Counted from the stretch's first letter, positions 10,260 to 18,838 are shown. The stretch is 64,000 nt of DNA from Syntrophothermus lipocalidus DSM 12680 (GCF_000092405.1 NC_014220.1:2341560-2405559), one strand, 5' to 3'. Made by a program: numbers and translations. Notes: generated from the sequence alone by a model not told the origin.

Positions 10260-10493
10260 AAGAGATTCCACCTTACTGTTGGCTGGTCACTAGCTGCCCA
10301 CACCCGAAGATGCCGAATAAGCCAGGCCAATATGGAAAGGATATTTGACCCTTTCTTCTCCACCTTCCCTCATAAGGCTGGCCTAGGACTCACAGTTTGC
10401 CAGCAGATACTGCGATCATGCAGAGGCACCATCTCGATCAAGAGCAAAGAAGGCTTAGGTACAGTGGTAACGGTGACCCTACTTCAAAACTAG
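10260..10493 (+). pseudogene. Histidine-kinase ATPase-domain remnant
   Basis: An open frame runs from after the TAG at 10257-10259 to a TAG at 10491-10493. Codons from the ATG at 10332 encode the C-terminal half of a HATPase domain: MERIFDPFFSTFPHKAGLGL, then a segment with GTISIKSKEGLGTVVTVTLL. These match the F box and G2 box of sensor kinases. Just upstream, HTRRCRIS occupies the place of the usual DTGxGIS G1 box and has lost its Asp and Gly residues. No N box or phosphoacceptor region is recognisable further upstream. It is on the plus strand between two minus-strand genes, so I read it as the tail of a lost sensor kinase. The remaining part of the 10057-10503 gap holds nothing else I can name. 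Confidence 0.7.
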
Positions 10494-10503
10494 CCGCTGC
10501 CTG

Positions 10504-11751
10504 TTACCACACATGAGCGCCTAGATTCTGTAGCTTAGCCTTAAAATTCTCATATCCCCGGTAAATATAATACGCGTTCTCGATCTCGGTTAATCCCTGA
10601 GCTGCTAGACCTGCTATGGCTAGGGCTGCCCCCGCTCTGAGGTCAGTAGCCTTGACTCGAGCTCCGTACAACGCAGGCACTCCCTCAATGACTGCGGTGT
10701 GCCCTTCTACCTTGACCTTGGCCCCCATTCGCTTGATCTCATCCACCATTTGGAAACGGTTTTCAAAAACGTTCTCCACGATTACGCTGGTGCCTTTAGC
10801 CGTGGCCAACAAGGACATCATCTGGGATTGCATGTCTGTTGGAAAACCGGGGTAAGGTAAAGTCTTAACATCAACCGGCATTATCTCCTTAGGCCCGATT
10901 ACCCTGACACCACCGTTGACCTGTCGAATAACTGCCCCGGTTTCCTGCAGTTTGGCCATGATCGAATACAAATGAGTGGGAATTACATTTTCCACCAGTA
11001 CATCCCCACCAGTAGCCACTGCTGCCGCCATAAAAGTACCGGCTTCAATACGGTCTGGAATAACAGTGTAGCGGGTCCCTCTCAGCTCCTTTACACCTTC
11101 TATTCTTATCAAGTCCGTTCCGGCTCCCCGAACTTTAGCCCCTGCTGCATTAAGAAAATTGGCGAGGTCGACGATCTCTGGCTCCTTGGCTGCATTCTCG
11201 ACGTACGTCTGTCCAGGGGTCAGAGCCGCCAGCATCATTATATTCTCTGTGGCCCCAACACTCGGAAAATCAAGGTAGACCCTTGTTCCTGACAAATTAC
11301 CGGTGTAAGCTTCAACAAAACCGTGTTCTAGCTTCACCTCTGCCCCTAGAGCCGAAAGCCCCTTCAAATGCAAATCCATGGGCCTTGACCCTATGTTACA
11401 ACCCCCCGGAAGGCAAATGCGCGCCTGTCCCTTCCTCCCAAGCAGAGAGCCCAGCAGCAAATTCGATGCCCTGAGTTTCTTAGCCAATTCATACGGAGTT
11501 TCAACGTCGATGTTCTCGGGCACTGAGATGCACAGGCTGTTATCTTCTTGCCACGCAACCCTAGCGCCGAGATGCTGGAGGATCCCACACAGCACCTCCA
11601 CATCCCGAATCCTAGGTACGTTTTCTAAAACCGTTTCTCCTTTTATCATGACGCTGGCTGCCATTATTACCAGGCTAGCGTTTTTAGCTCCGCTGATCCT
11701 TACCCTGCCTCGAAGCGGGTGCCCTCCTTCGATAGTCAACGGTTCATCCAA
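10504..11751 (-). CDS. murA: UDP-N-acetylglucosamine 1-carboxyvinyltransferase
   Basis: MurA transfers enolpyruvate from PEP to UDP-GlcNAc, the first committed step of peptidoglycan synthesis in the cytoplasm. The 415 residues match the family. The substrate-site motif SGAKNASL is at about residues 20-27, and the catalytic Cys lies in PGGCNIGSRPMDLH near residue 115; a Cys here predicts fosfomycin sensitivity. PTDMQSQMMSLL, the conserved loop near residue 300, is intact. The gene starts 14 nt after the stop of the upstream peptidase gene, so the pair is likely co-transcribed. A second murA copy, common in Firmicutes, is not in this window. Confidence 0.96.
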   Translation of the reverse strand: MDEPLTIEGGHPLRGRVRISGAKNASLVIMAASVMIKGETVLENVPRIRDVEVLCGILQHLGARVAWQEDNSLCISVPENIDVETPYELAKKLRASNLLLGSLLGRKGQARICLPGGCNIGSRPMDLHLKGLSALGAEVKLEHGFVEAYTGNLSGTRVYLDFPSVGATENIMMLAALTPGQTYVENAAKEPEIVDLANFLNAAGAKVRGAGTDLIRIEGVKELRGTRYTVIPDRIEAGTFMAAAVATGGDVLVENVIPTHLYSIMAKLQETGAVIRQVNGGVRVIGPKEIMPVDVKTLPYPGFPTDMQSQMMSLLATAKGTSVIVENVFENRFQMVDEIKRMGAKVKVEGHTAVIEGVPALYGARVKATDLRAGAALAIAGLAAQGLTEIENAYYIYRGYENFKAKLQNLGAHVW

Positions 11752-11765
11752 CTAAAAGTACCTCC

Positions 11766-12629
11766 TCACCCTAAGTTATGATCCAGGCGAAAGTACACTT
11801 CTCGGGCAAACTGATTAAAATCCATCCCTGTTCCCTTTTTGATAGCTTCTTCGAAACTGCAACCATCTCCTAAGGCCTTCATTACCTGCAGCAATCCCTC
11901 TTTTCCTGCCTTATCAACTATGCACTCAACCGCCACCAAGGATTGCCAATAAGCTAGTCTCTGATCCAGACTGTCAAAGTCGTTCTCCAAAAGCTCAAAC
12001 TCATAGTACCGAAGCTGGCGATCAGGAGAAGGCTCGGCAAATGAAAACCCCGTGACTCTTCGTTCTACGTACTGAGCTACTCCTTCCGTAAACCAGCGAT
12101 TGTAGTTACCCTTGGTGATGTTATCTACCAGCAGGTGGGTTAACTCATGGGCCATCGGTCCTTCCCGTTTAAAGACGTCCTCTGTATCTCGGGTGCTGAT
12201 CCATTCTCCCGGAGAAAGTATCCGAATAGTCCCTGCCCAGTACACCCCCATTGCCTGTTCATCCCTGTCCCAACCGAAGCTTGCCGCCAAGCTTTCCCCG
12301 TCTGGATAAACCACTACAACCGTCTTGTCCCCAGGATAGTAACCAAAAAACTCGGTAACTGGGCCATATACCTCTTCGGCGTTATCTGCAACCATCTGCA
12401 CGTACGGCTTATCCTTTTGTATGAATTTTATCACAAAATGGCCGGTCTCCATGGTACTAAAGTTTCGGGTTTGGACATTAGCCTTAACCCCCTCTAGATA
12501 ACGCCAAACCTTGTATATCCCATGAGTTGAAAAAGCAGGCCATTCCCACAGTTGTACAAAAAAAAGCGCCGAACAGGCAAGTAGCAAACCTACTGCCAGA
12601 CGGGCAAACCATATCCCCTTCCCCAACAA
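11766..12629 (-). CDS. Membrane-anchored zinc metallopeptidase, peptidase MA-like
   Basis: The 287-residue product starts with one hydrophobic N-terminal segment (about residues 8-25), which should tether it to the outer face of the membrane. The catalytic zinc motif HExxH is seen as MAHELTHLLVDN near residue 155. A downstream WFTEGVAQYVER provides the third, glutamate ligand, as in gluzincins of the peptidase MA family. Function within the family is poorly known. It lies directly upstream of murA in the same direction (14-nt gap), so a cell-envelope housekeeping role is reasonable but inferred. The start follows GGAGGAAGAGAG. Confidence 0.8.
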   Translation of the reverse strand: MLGKGIWFARLAVGLLLACSALFFVQLWEWPAFSTHGIYKVWRYLEGVKANVQTRNFSTMETGHFVIKFIQKDKPYVQMVADNAEEVYGPVTEFFGYYPGDKTVVVVYPDGESLAASFGWDRDEQAMGVYWAGTIRILSPGEWISTRDTEDVFKREGPMAHELTHLLVDNITKGNYNRWFTEGVAQYVERRVTGFSFAEPSPDRQLRYYEFELLENDFDSLDQRLAYWQSLVAVECIVDKAGKEGLLQVMKALGDGCSFEEAIKKGTGMDFNQFAREVYFRLDHNLG

Positions 12630-12775
12630 CTCTCTTCCTCCTCCTTTGTCGCTACCATTATACTACTCAGGGGAGAAAGAGAGGATATCCAATTTATGTC
12701 ATGCCTGTGTTACCTTTGAGCAAACTATATAAGATATGCGTTCAAGACCCTCGACTGTAACCGCGAACCACCTTG

Positions 12776-13693
12776 TTAGCGGCGGTTTTCAAGTAGGCGA
12801 ACTGCTTCCATCCCGGCTATAGCCCCGTCCCCAACCGCTGTAGCAATCTGCCTGTCCGTTTTATAGCGTATATCTCCGGCTGCCAGTATCCCCGGAACCG
12901 AGGTGTGCATGTTCTCGTCCGTGACGATGTACCCTTCTTTCAGCTCAACCAAGTTTCCCAAAAACTCCAAAGCTGGTTTCATGCCTATGCTCACAAAAGC
13001 CCCGTCTACCTCAAGCCGTTCCAAGTCTCCAGTCACCGTATCTTTCAACACCAGTGCTTTTAACATCTTTTCCCCTTCTAATCGCTCCACTACCCGGTTG
13101 AGCTTTAACTCTATCCTGTTATTGGCCAGCAACTTCTCCTGAGCCATGCGATTAGCTCTGAGCGTATCTCGCCGGTGGACCAAATACACTCTTTCGGCCA
13201 GACCGCTCAGGTAGAGAGCCTCTTCTACCGCCGAGTCCCCTCCACCCACTACCGCCACCCTGCGGTTCTCAAAGAAGGGCCCGTCACAAGTGGCGCAATA
13301 CGACACTCCTTTCCCTACCAGCTCGGTTTCTCCTGGTACCCCCAGTTCCCGTCGGCGAACGCCAGCGGCCACGATAACAATGTCCGCCACCAAACTACCT
13401 TTGTCCGTGTCTATCCTTTTCAAGTCCCCTTCCAGGGCTATTTTCTTGGCTTCAGCTATCCTGATTTCCAACCCCAACCGTTCTGCCTGTTGGCGAAACC
13501 GGTCTGCTAGTTCTGGTCCAGAAATACCGAAAGGGAATCCTGGATAGTTGTCAATCTGGTCAGTAAGAGCCGCATTCCCTCCCGGAAACGCGGCTTCTAG
13601 TAGCAATGCCCGCAAACGGGATCGAGCCACGTAAATACCGGCTGTAAGCCCCGCTGGCCCGCCCCCGATTATCACTACTTCATATCGGTCCAT
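12776..13693 (-). CDS. trxB: Thioredoxin-disulfide reductase
   Basis: This FAD/NADPH flavoenzyme reduces thioredoxin, or a related partner, in the cytoplasm. I chose the ATG at 13693 (305 residues, MDRYEVVIIGGGPAGLTAG) because the family starts directly with the FAD-binding GGGPAG. An in-frame TTG at 13780 would add 29 unrelated residues. The redox pair is in SYCATCDGPFF (CxxC). The NADPH fold is marked by VAVVGGGDSAVEEALYL, and the C-terminal FAD segment GILAAGDIR is present. No thioredoxin gene adjoins it, so the partner is unknown. Ferredoxin-dependent flavin thioredoxin reductases look similar but lack this NADPH glycine motif. Confidence 0.92.
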   Translation of the reverse strand: MDRYEVVIIGGGPAGLTAGIYVARSRLRALLLEAAFPGGNAALTDQIDNYPGFPFGISGPELADRFRQQAERLGLEIRIAEAKKIALEGDLKRIDTDKGSLVADIVIVAAGVRRRELGVPGETELVGKGVSYCATCDGPFFENRRVAVVGGGDSAVEEALYLSGLAERVYLVHRRDTLRANRMAQEKLLANNRIELKLNRVVERLEGEKMLKALVLKDTVTGDLERLEVDGAFVSIGMKPALEFLGNLVELKEGYIVTDENMHTSVPGILAAGDIRYKTDRQIATAVGDGAIAGMEAVRLLENRR

Positions 13694-13852
13694 CTCCGAC
13701 GCACCCCCTTCGACAATCTCCAAAGAAAGATCTTCCGTTAGATTCACGCGAAAATCGCGGATTTCGACGATACTGAACAACGTTTAAACCTTACGTGTTA
13801 CTAGCCTTGTGATTAGTTTTACCGTCAGATCCCGAAACATCCTCCTCAAACG

Positions 13853-13883
13853 GAATAGCCCCTGATACGTCCAGGGGCTATTC
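13853..13883 (-). terminator. Strong hairpin after the LysM/M23 gene
   Basis: GAATAGCCCCTG and CAGGGGCTATTC form a perfect 12-bp stem with a 7-nt loop, 7 nt beyond the peptidase stop codon. The trailing sequence is only moderately T-rich (TTCCGTTT), so termination may be partial. Confidence 0.7.
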
Positions 13884-13890
13884 GAAGAAA

Positions 13891-15225
13891 CTATCTCAAA
13901 TACTGTAATGGGTTACGTTGAGTACCGTTGGTAATAACTTCGAAATGGAGGTGGGATCCCGTGCTGTGCCCGGTAGAACCGACCCGGGCGATTATCTGCC
14001 CTTTGTCTACCTGGTCACCTACGTTGACCAGGATACTGGAACAGTGAGCATACCGGGTGACAATTCCGTTGCCGTGGCTGATTTCAACCGTCAGCCCGTA
14101 GCCTCCTCTTCTGCCCGCAAAAATCACTTGACCATCATCAGCCGCCCTTATAGGATCACCTGTTCTTCCGTTAATATCCACGCCAGTGTGGCTGCCTCCC
14201 CGGGCACCGAAGTAGGAAGTAATCGCACCGAACAGGGGCCAAGACAATATTCCTGACCCGCCACGCGAGGCCAACTGTACTTTTTGCCCTTTCACTATGA
14301 TGCGGTCAACGGCTTGGGCTAATATTTTTTCCGCAAGAATTTCTTTTTTTATTTCCTTGCCGTTTTCTCGAACGGCCCGGTATGTAACCTGCTTTTCTCC
14401 TTCTTCCCCTGCCTGCTTGACTCGAACGCTGCTCGATGAACGGTCAGTTATGACCTTAGTCTGGTACGGAATCTTCTCGTTCCTGCTTCCTTCTACCACA
14501 GCTACCACGTGTACATACGGTTCGCTAGCATACAGCTTCAGCTTCTGTCCCGGCTGCAGATCTTCCCCTTGCAAGCCGTTTGCAGCTTTGATGTCCGCTA
14601 CATGCGTGTTGTGTTTCCTCGCAATCAGCCAAAGAGAATCTCCCTCTTTTACCTGGTAAATAACCGGAGTATCGGTGCCTGTCTTCAAGATTTCAACAGC
14701 CCGATTCTGGTCCACGATCTTTTCTATCGGAACCGGTTTTACTATCACCTTTACTGATTCCTTGAAAGCCACCGAAACCAGTTTCTCCCCCTGCTCACAG
14801 GAGGAATACTGCTGTCGCAAATCATCCAGGACTCGCTTTGCTATTCCTTCGTTTTTCACAACCGCCACTGTTTTCCCGTTTACTGTGATGCAGGCTCCCT
14901 CGACACTGAAACGAAGCTTTTGGGCAACCGCCTGTTTAAATTCAGCTACGGTCAATACTTCGCGTTTGTCGACAATAGTAGATTTGTACTCTATACGGTC
15001 TCGGATAGCAACCTGCTGGCCGCTCTCCTTTTCTTTTTCCCGGCAAACCTCACCGATTACTTTTTTCGCCGCGTCCTTGTCCTCGACTATACCTAAAAGT
15101 CGGTCTCCAGAGTACACGGCACAGGCAGTTGTGTTGGTTTCGGCTCGACAGACTCCGATTAGTAACCACAGACCAAGCAGCGCAAGCAGTGGGTAGACCA
15201 GGCTTCTGCTGTTAAGATGTTTCAT
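13891..15225 (-). CDS. Secreted LysM-G5-M23 peptidoglycan endopeptidase
   Basis: This 444-residue protein is predicted to act on peptidoglycan outside the membrane. It has an N-terminal hydrophobic export segment (about residues 8-28) and a mixed N-terminal region. A LysM domain follows at about 193-237 (YQVKEGDSLWLIARKHNT), then a G5-like domain at about 245-320 (KIPYQTKVITD). A C-terminal M23 metallopeptidase domain spans about 335-444. The zinc and active-site residues are visible in SHTGVDING, VTRYAH and GSHLHFEV. This architecture is common in Firmicute spore or cell-wall hydrolases of the SpoIIQ/YebA type. A perfect hairpin follows the gene. The physiological substrate bond is not deducible. 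Confidence 0.9.
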   Translation of the reverse strand: MKHLNSRSLVYPLLALLGLWLLIGVCRAETNTTACAVYSGDRLLGIVEDKDAAKKVIGEVCREKEKESGQQVAIRDRIEYKSTIVDKREVLTVAEFKQAVAQKLRFSVEGACITVNGKTVAVVKNEGIAKRVLDDLRQQYSSCEQGEKLVSVAFKESVKVIVKPVPIEKIVDQNRAVEILKTGTDTPVIYQVKEGDSLWLIARKHNTHVADIKAANGLQGEDLQPGQKLKLYASEPYVHVVAVVEGSRNEKIPYQTKVITDRSSSSVRVKQAGEEGEKQVTYRAVRENGKEIKKEILAEKILAQAVDRIIVKGQKVQLASRGGSGILSWPLFGAITSYFGARGGSHTGVDINGRTGDPIRAADDGQVIFAGRRGGYGLTVEISHGNGIVTRYAHCSSILVNVGDQVDKGQIIARVGSTGHSTGSHLHFEVITNGTQRNPLQYLR

Positions 15226-15333
15226 AGGCCCTCTCCCACTCTTTGATTTCGGTTGTCATTTATTCGATTCATCCTGGTACGTACTAGTGTATTCTATACG
15301 TTGTTCGAGATCTCCTTCTTTATCAATCCATTT

Positions 15334-16740
15334 TTATCTTGGTATATTATGGTTGGTTTCCTCAGCCAGGAGCTGTTTCTGGGTTTCCAGCCAGATCGCA
15401 CATTCAATGCGTTTACGCTGCATGGCACAGCTCACCTGTGACGGTTTCTTCAAGTCCCCATTTTCAAAATAGGCGTTCGCTGCACACCCTCCCCCGCAAT
15501 AATGGCGGGCCCAACACGTCCGGCAATCTTCCTTGAAAAACAACTGATTCTCGGCGAAAAGCCCGCGCACCTCGGTATTCCTTAGGCCTTTGTATATATC
15601 GCCCATCAGGTAATCCTGGTTCCCGACAAACTGGTGACAAGGGTATATCTCCCCTTTGGGGGTAACCGCCAGGTACTCAACTCCCGCCCCGCATCCTGTC
15701 ACCCGCTTGGCCAAGCACGGCCCTCGCTCGAAATCGATGTTAAAGTGAAAAAAATTTACTTCTTTCCCTCTCAGATAATAGTCCCAGAGAATACCCGCTA
15801 ACTGTTCATATTCGTGGAGAACCCTCGGCAGATCCGCCTCGCCGATGGCGTAACCCTCGGCCCCGCCTACTGCCGGTTCTAAAGAAACGTTCGTAAATCC
15901 ACATTCAATAAGGTGCTCCAGGTCGCGACCGAAGTCTAGATTTTTCTTGGTAAAAGTCCCTCTTACATAGTAGCTATGGGGGTTTTTGGCGACAGCCATT
16001 TGAATCCTGGGTAGAACTAGATCATAGCTGCCTTTCCCGCTGGAGCTTACCCGGCAGGCATCGTTCACCTCCTGTCGACCGTCAAGGCTCAATATGAGGG
16101 CGATGTGTTCGGCGAGCAAGAAATCCATGATCTCTTCCGTTAATAAAACCGCATTGGTAGTGAGGGTAAAATTGATGGTTTTTCCTAATTTGTCAGCACA
16201 TTTTTTGCCGTAGCGCACCGTGTCCCGGACTACATCCAGGTTCAGCAAAGGTTCTCCTCCGAAGAAGTCGATTTCAAGGTTCTTGACCTGGCCACAGTTC
16301 GCGAGAAGAAAATCAACCGCCCGCTGTCCTACCTCGCTGGTCATGAGCATCTCTTCCCCGCCGAAACTACCTTGAGCAGCAAAACAATACCTACAACGAA
16401 GATTGCACTTGTGGGCTACGTTCAGACACAATGCCTTTACCGGCATCTCGTCAAAAGCAAAACACGGGATTTCTTGGGCTGTAAATAGGTATCCCCTGTC
16501 TCTCGCCTCCTGCAGTTCCGCTTCTGCTTCTCTGATCTCTTGCGGGCAGGCTAGCTCCAGGCATCTTCTCCGTGCCTGCTCCAGATTTCCGCCAGCCAGC
16601 ACTAGTTCGCTCAGAAACCTGAAACCGATGTCATCCAAAACACTAACCGCCCCACTATTCACATCGAGAGCAAACTTCAGCCCTTTCATTGAGAACAAAT
16701 GTATATTATTTGAATAATCGTAACCTTCCGGCGCAAGCAT
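15334..16740 (-). CDS. scfB: Radical SAM/SPASM SCIFF peptide maturase
   Basis: This enzyme installs a Cys-to-Thr-type thioether link in the SCIFF peptide encoded just upstream, a sactipeptide/ranthipeptide RiPP reaction. The ATG at 16740 is preceded by GGAGG at 8 nt and gives 468 residues. The radical SAM motif CxxxCxxC is C112-NLR-C116-RY-C119. Glycine-rich EIDFFGGEPLLN binds SAM. The C-terminal SPASM domain carries the auxiliary iron-sulfur cysteines, including CRTCWARHYCGGGC. The N-terminal about 90 residues resemble a peptide-recognition region. The direct link to scfA 230 nt upstream fixes the assignment. The final role of SCIFF peptides is unknown, although the pair is near-universal in Clostridia. 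Confidence 0.95.
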   Translation of the reverse strand: MLAPEGYDYSNNIHLFSMKGLKFALDVNSGAVSVLDDIGFRFLSELVLAGGNLEQARRRCLELACPQEIREAEAELQEARDRGYLFTAQEIPCFAFDEMPVKALCLNVAHKCNLRCRYCFAAQGSFGGEEMLMTSEVGQRAVDFLLANCGQVKNLEIDFFGGEPLLNLDVVRDTVRYGKKCADKLGKTINFTLTTNAVLLTEEIMDFLLAEHIALILSLDGRQEVNDACRVSSSGKGSYDLVLPRIQMAVAKNPHSYYVRGTFTKKNLDFGRDLEHLIECGFTNVSLEPAVGGAEGYAIGEADLPRVLHEYEQLAGILWDYYLRGKEVNFFHFNIDFERGPCLAKRVTGCGAGVEYLAVTPKGEIYPCHQFVGNQDYLMGDIYKGLRNTEVRGLFAENQLFFKEDCRTCWARHYCGGGCAANAYFENGDLKKPSQVSCAMQRKRIECAIWLETQKQLLAEETNHNIPR

Positions 16741-16782
16741 GATCAGTACCTCCACATCATCCGAACCGAAACTCGCACGATT

Positions 16783-16805
16783 AAGGCGGGCTTAAAGCCC
16801 GCCTT
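16783..16805 (-). promoter_or_regulatory. Hairpin between scfA and scfB
   Basis: AAGGCGGGCTT pairs with AAGCCCGCCTT across a minimal loop, 165 nt after the scfA stop and 43 nt before the scfB start. No T tract follows on the minus strand. It may stabilise the small scfA transcript or lower read-through into the enzyme gene. Confidence 0.5.
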
Positions 16806-16969
16806 CGAACCCGCAGGAAAACAAACGTTACTAACTGTCGCCTCCGATACCACTTAATCCAAAGTACCAACCTAGAAATTGAAGCTCTTTTCCCGTCCGC
16901 TACTGCAGTGCCTGTCTCCGGCAACTCAGGTTAAACACACCAGATAAGTCTACCTTCCCCTTGCGCGCT

Positions 16970-17110
16970 CTATCTCTTGCACACCTGATTGCCTACCGTG
17001 CAGGAGGTCTTACAGGCTGACTGGCAGGAAGTCTGGCACTCCCGGCAATTGGTCTCCTTTAAGTCTTTTCTTAAGCTAGGTTTTACTACGGTCCGTATGT
17101 GCTTGTTCAT
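16970..17110 (-). CDS. scfA: SCIFF (six cysteines in forty-five) RiPP precursor peptide
   Basis: A 46-codon frame begins MNKHIRTVVKPSLRKDLKET and continues with six cysteines at residues 22, 25, 29, 33, 37 and 44. The core CQTSCQSACKTSCTV is almost identical to the SCIFF consensus. This is the substrate of the adjacent radical SAM maturase ScfB, which makes a thioether bridge in it. A GGGAG lies 8 nt upstream of the ATG. The gene is transcribed in the same direction as scfB and lies just after the tRNA-Gly terminator, so it needs its own promoter; I did not identify one. The peptide's function is unknown. Confidence 0.96.
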   Translation of the reverse strand: MNKHIRTVVKPSLRKDLKETNCRECQTSCQSACKTSCTVGNQVCKR

Positions 17111-17133
17111 ACTTCACTCTCCCAACCATCGGT

Positions 17134-17162
17134 ATAAAAATAAAGCCGCCAACGCGGCTGTT
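17134..17162 (-). terminator. Terminator of tRNA-Gly
   Basis: AGCCGC, a 4-nt loop and GCGGCT are followed on the minus strand by TTTATTTTTAT, 10 nt beyond the 3' end of the tRNA. Confidence 0.8.
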
Positions 17163-17168
17163 ATTACC

Positions 17169-17243
17169 TGGAGCGGGAAACGGGATTCGAACCCGCGACC
17201 CTCGGCTTGGGAAGCCGATGCTCTACCACTGAGCTAATCCCGC
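17169..17243 (-). tRNA. tRNA-Gly (anticodon CCC)
   Basis: The gene folds as a full cloverleaf. The acceptor GCGGGAT pairs with TTCCCGC apart from one mismatch at the last pair, the D arm contains AGCTCAGTGGTAGAGC, and the T loop is GGGTTCGAATCCC. The anticodon loop TTCCCAA places CCC at 17209-17211, decoding GGG. The CCA end is encoded, after a discriminator T that is typical of tRNA-Gly. Confidence 0.95.
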
Positions 17244-17253
17244 ACGCACTTTT

Positions 17254-17282
17254 ATTTTATTCACAACCAACCCGATCGTCAA
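17254..17282 (-). promoter_or_regulatory. Sigma-A-type promoter of tRNA-Gly
   Basis: TTGACG and TAAAAT are separated by exactly 17 nt. The -10 box lies 11 nt upstream of the mature tRNA 5' end. Confidence 0.8.
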
Positions 17283-17300
17283 CCCAATGTACTAGTTCGG

Positions 17301-17386
17301 TGTTATCGTTCTGTGATATTGTCACCTTGTAATAGTTCAGCGAAAATATCCCCATGAGAGGGAGATATGTAAAGTTGAGCACAAAA
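17301..17386 (+). mobile_element. Solo left end of an ISNCY/IS1202-like element
   Basis: About 86 bp match, nearly base for base, the left end of the IS relic at 21217. Both start TGTTATCGTTCTGTGATATT and run through GTAAAGTTGAGCACAAAA, where the transposase would start. The copy stops there, before any transposase coding sequence. It is in the same orientation as the 21217 copy, so the two form direct repeats around the 3.8-kb block between them. The rest of the 17244-17453 gap holds only the tRNA promoter. Confidence 0.8.
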
Positions 17387-17453
17387 TGTCGGTAGACAGA
17401 CCCAATTTTTCGTGCGAACATAAAGAAGACGTATCGTCCTTTATTAAAGGCAG

Positions 17454-18815
17454 GTGATTGCCGTGGATGACGGTTTAAAAATGATCTCGCTGGATGTGCG
17501 CCGAAACCTGCTGGCTCGAGGTTTCATCCCGCTCACTGAATTAGAGCACCATCCTAACTGCCCTTCCTGGTTCTCCCTGGCTAAAGCCGAAAAAAGGGCA
17601 CATGCCATGAATAAAGATATCGCCGATTTCTTTTACTCTCCACGCGATTTGGTAGAACCCTACCTTTATTATAATGGTCTAGCGTTCGTGGGGTTCTCCC
17701 CGGACGAACCGGAGCTAGCTGAGAATATCGACCAACATGAGAGAGCATGCCGCGAAGCCTTTCAATCTCACAACTTCACTACCCTGTTTGACAACATTGT
17801 CGACAAAAGGATTGCTCTCACGGCCTATCAGCACCTCTTTGACCTGATTCCCGATGAAGACAAGTACAACCTTTTCCTCCGTGTATACTGCCGTTCCGAA
17901 TCCGGTTTCGGCAGTTTGCCAGAGGAAATCGTACGCAAAGCCGTGTTATTTCGGAAGACGCCTCTTTTTATCCCCGGAGCCGACCACAACGGGTTTGTCG
18001 ACATTTACCGGGGAATGACTTCGAAATCGACGCCTTTATATAGAGCGTTTTCCTGGACACTAAATCTCCGCACCGCCATCTGTTTTGCCATCAGGTTCCG
18101 TCTGGGAAGGGAAACAGGGGAAGTCTATAGGATTACTGTGCATCAGGACAAGATAGTTGCATATATAACGGACAGAAGGGAAGATGAAGTAATAGTGTTG
18201 CCTTCGAATATAAAGGACGAATTAAGGAACGCGCAAAACATAAAAGTAATAGGCTTAAGAGAACTCGAATCAGAAGTAGACGTGCGGGCAATAACGGAGC
18301 AGTTCGAGACTTGGTCTTCTTACCTAAAGCCTGAATACTTTCGTAATCCTTCTGGAATTCATGGCATAGGTCATACGAAGAGGGTTCTTTTCCTTTGCCT
18401 GGTTCTCGCCTATGGGAACGAGCTGACCACCCGCGAAACTGATGTGATTTGCAAGGCTGCTCTGTATCATGATATCGGTCGCACCCATGACGGGGTTGAC
18501 TCCCTGCATGGCCTGAAGAGTTACCAGAAAATCGCGCAGTTGGACCTGCTAAAAGCTGAAAACACGGGAGACAGGCGCTTAATCCAGTTTATAATCGAAA
18601 ACCACTCTGTTGATGACAAAACGGCGAAAGGTAAACTCCCCTTGTGCCACGGAGTAGACCCGAACGAGGCATGGCTTTTGTACAGTATGTTCAAGGACGC
18701 GGACGGTTTGGACCGTGTAAGGCTCCGCGATCTTGACCCAGAAAAGCTTAGAACCCAAAAAGCCAAGGAGCTTATACTGCTGGCAGAACAGTTGCTCGAA
18801 AGGATTAAAGCATAA
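17454..18815 (+). CDS. Putative ADP-ribosyltransferase fold fused to HD phosphohydrolase
   Basis: This is a 453-residue protein with two recognisable halves. Residues about 180-255 carry a pattern typical of R-S-E class ADP-ribosyltransferases: DIYRGMTS with R186, FSWT at 199-202 followed by TAICFAIRF, and REDEVIVLP with E243 and E245. Residues about 300-420 form an HD domain: IHGIGHTKRV (H303, H307), ALYHDIGRTHDG (H339-D340), LHG (H352), H384, and FKDADGLDRV (D415 or D417). The N-terminal 170 residues are unrecognised. GTG at 17463 is an alternative start with better ribosome-site spacing. The two activities are predicted from motifs only; the substrates are unknown. It is the first gene of an IS-flanked island and heads a plus-strand pair. 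A toxin, effector or defence role is conceivable but unproven. Confidence 0.72.
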   Translation: MIAVDDGLKMISLDVRRNLLARGFIPLTELEHHPNCPSWFSLAKAEKRAHAMNKDIADFFYSPRDLVEPYLYYNGLAFVGFSPDEPELAENIDQHERACREAFQSHNFTTLFDNIVDKRIALTAYQHLFDLIPDEDKYNLFLRVYCRSESGFGSLPEEIVRKAVLFRKTPLFIPGADHNGFVDIYRGMTSKSTPLYRAFSWTLNLRTAICFAIRFRLGRETGEVYRITVHQDKIVAYITDRREDEVIVLPSNIKDELRNAQNIKVIGLRELESEVDVRAITEQFETWSSYLKPEYFRNPSGIHGIGHTKRVLFLCLVLAYGNELTTRETDVICKAALYHDIGRTHDGVDSLHGLKSYQKIAQLDLLKAENTGDRRLIQFIIENHSVDDKTAKGKLPLCHGVDPNEAWLLYSMFKDADGLDRVRLRDLDPEKLRTQKAKELILLAEQLLERIKA

Positions 18816-18838
18816 CGGTGTAGTATAAATAAGCCCTA

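Noticed and set aside
10065..10363. Minus-strand frames of about 68 codons next to rlmH
   Set aside because: Phe/Tyr/Ser-rich nonsense composition antisense to the kinase remnant, with no ribosome site.
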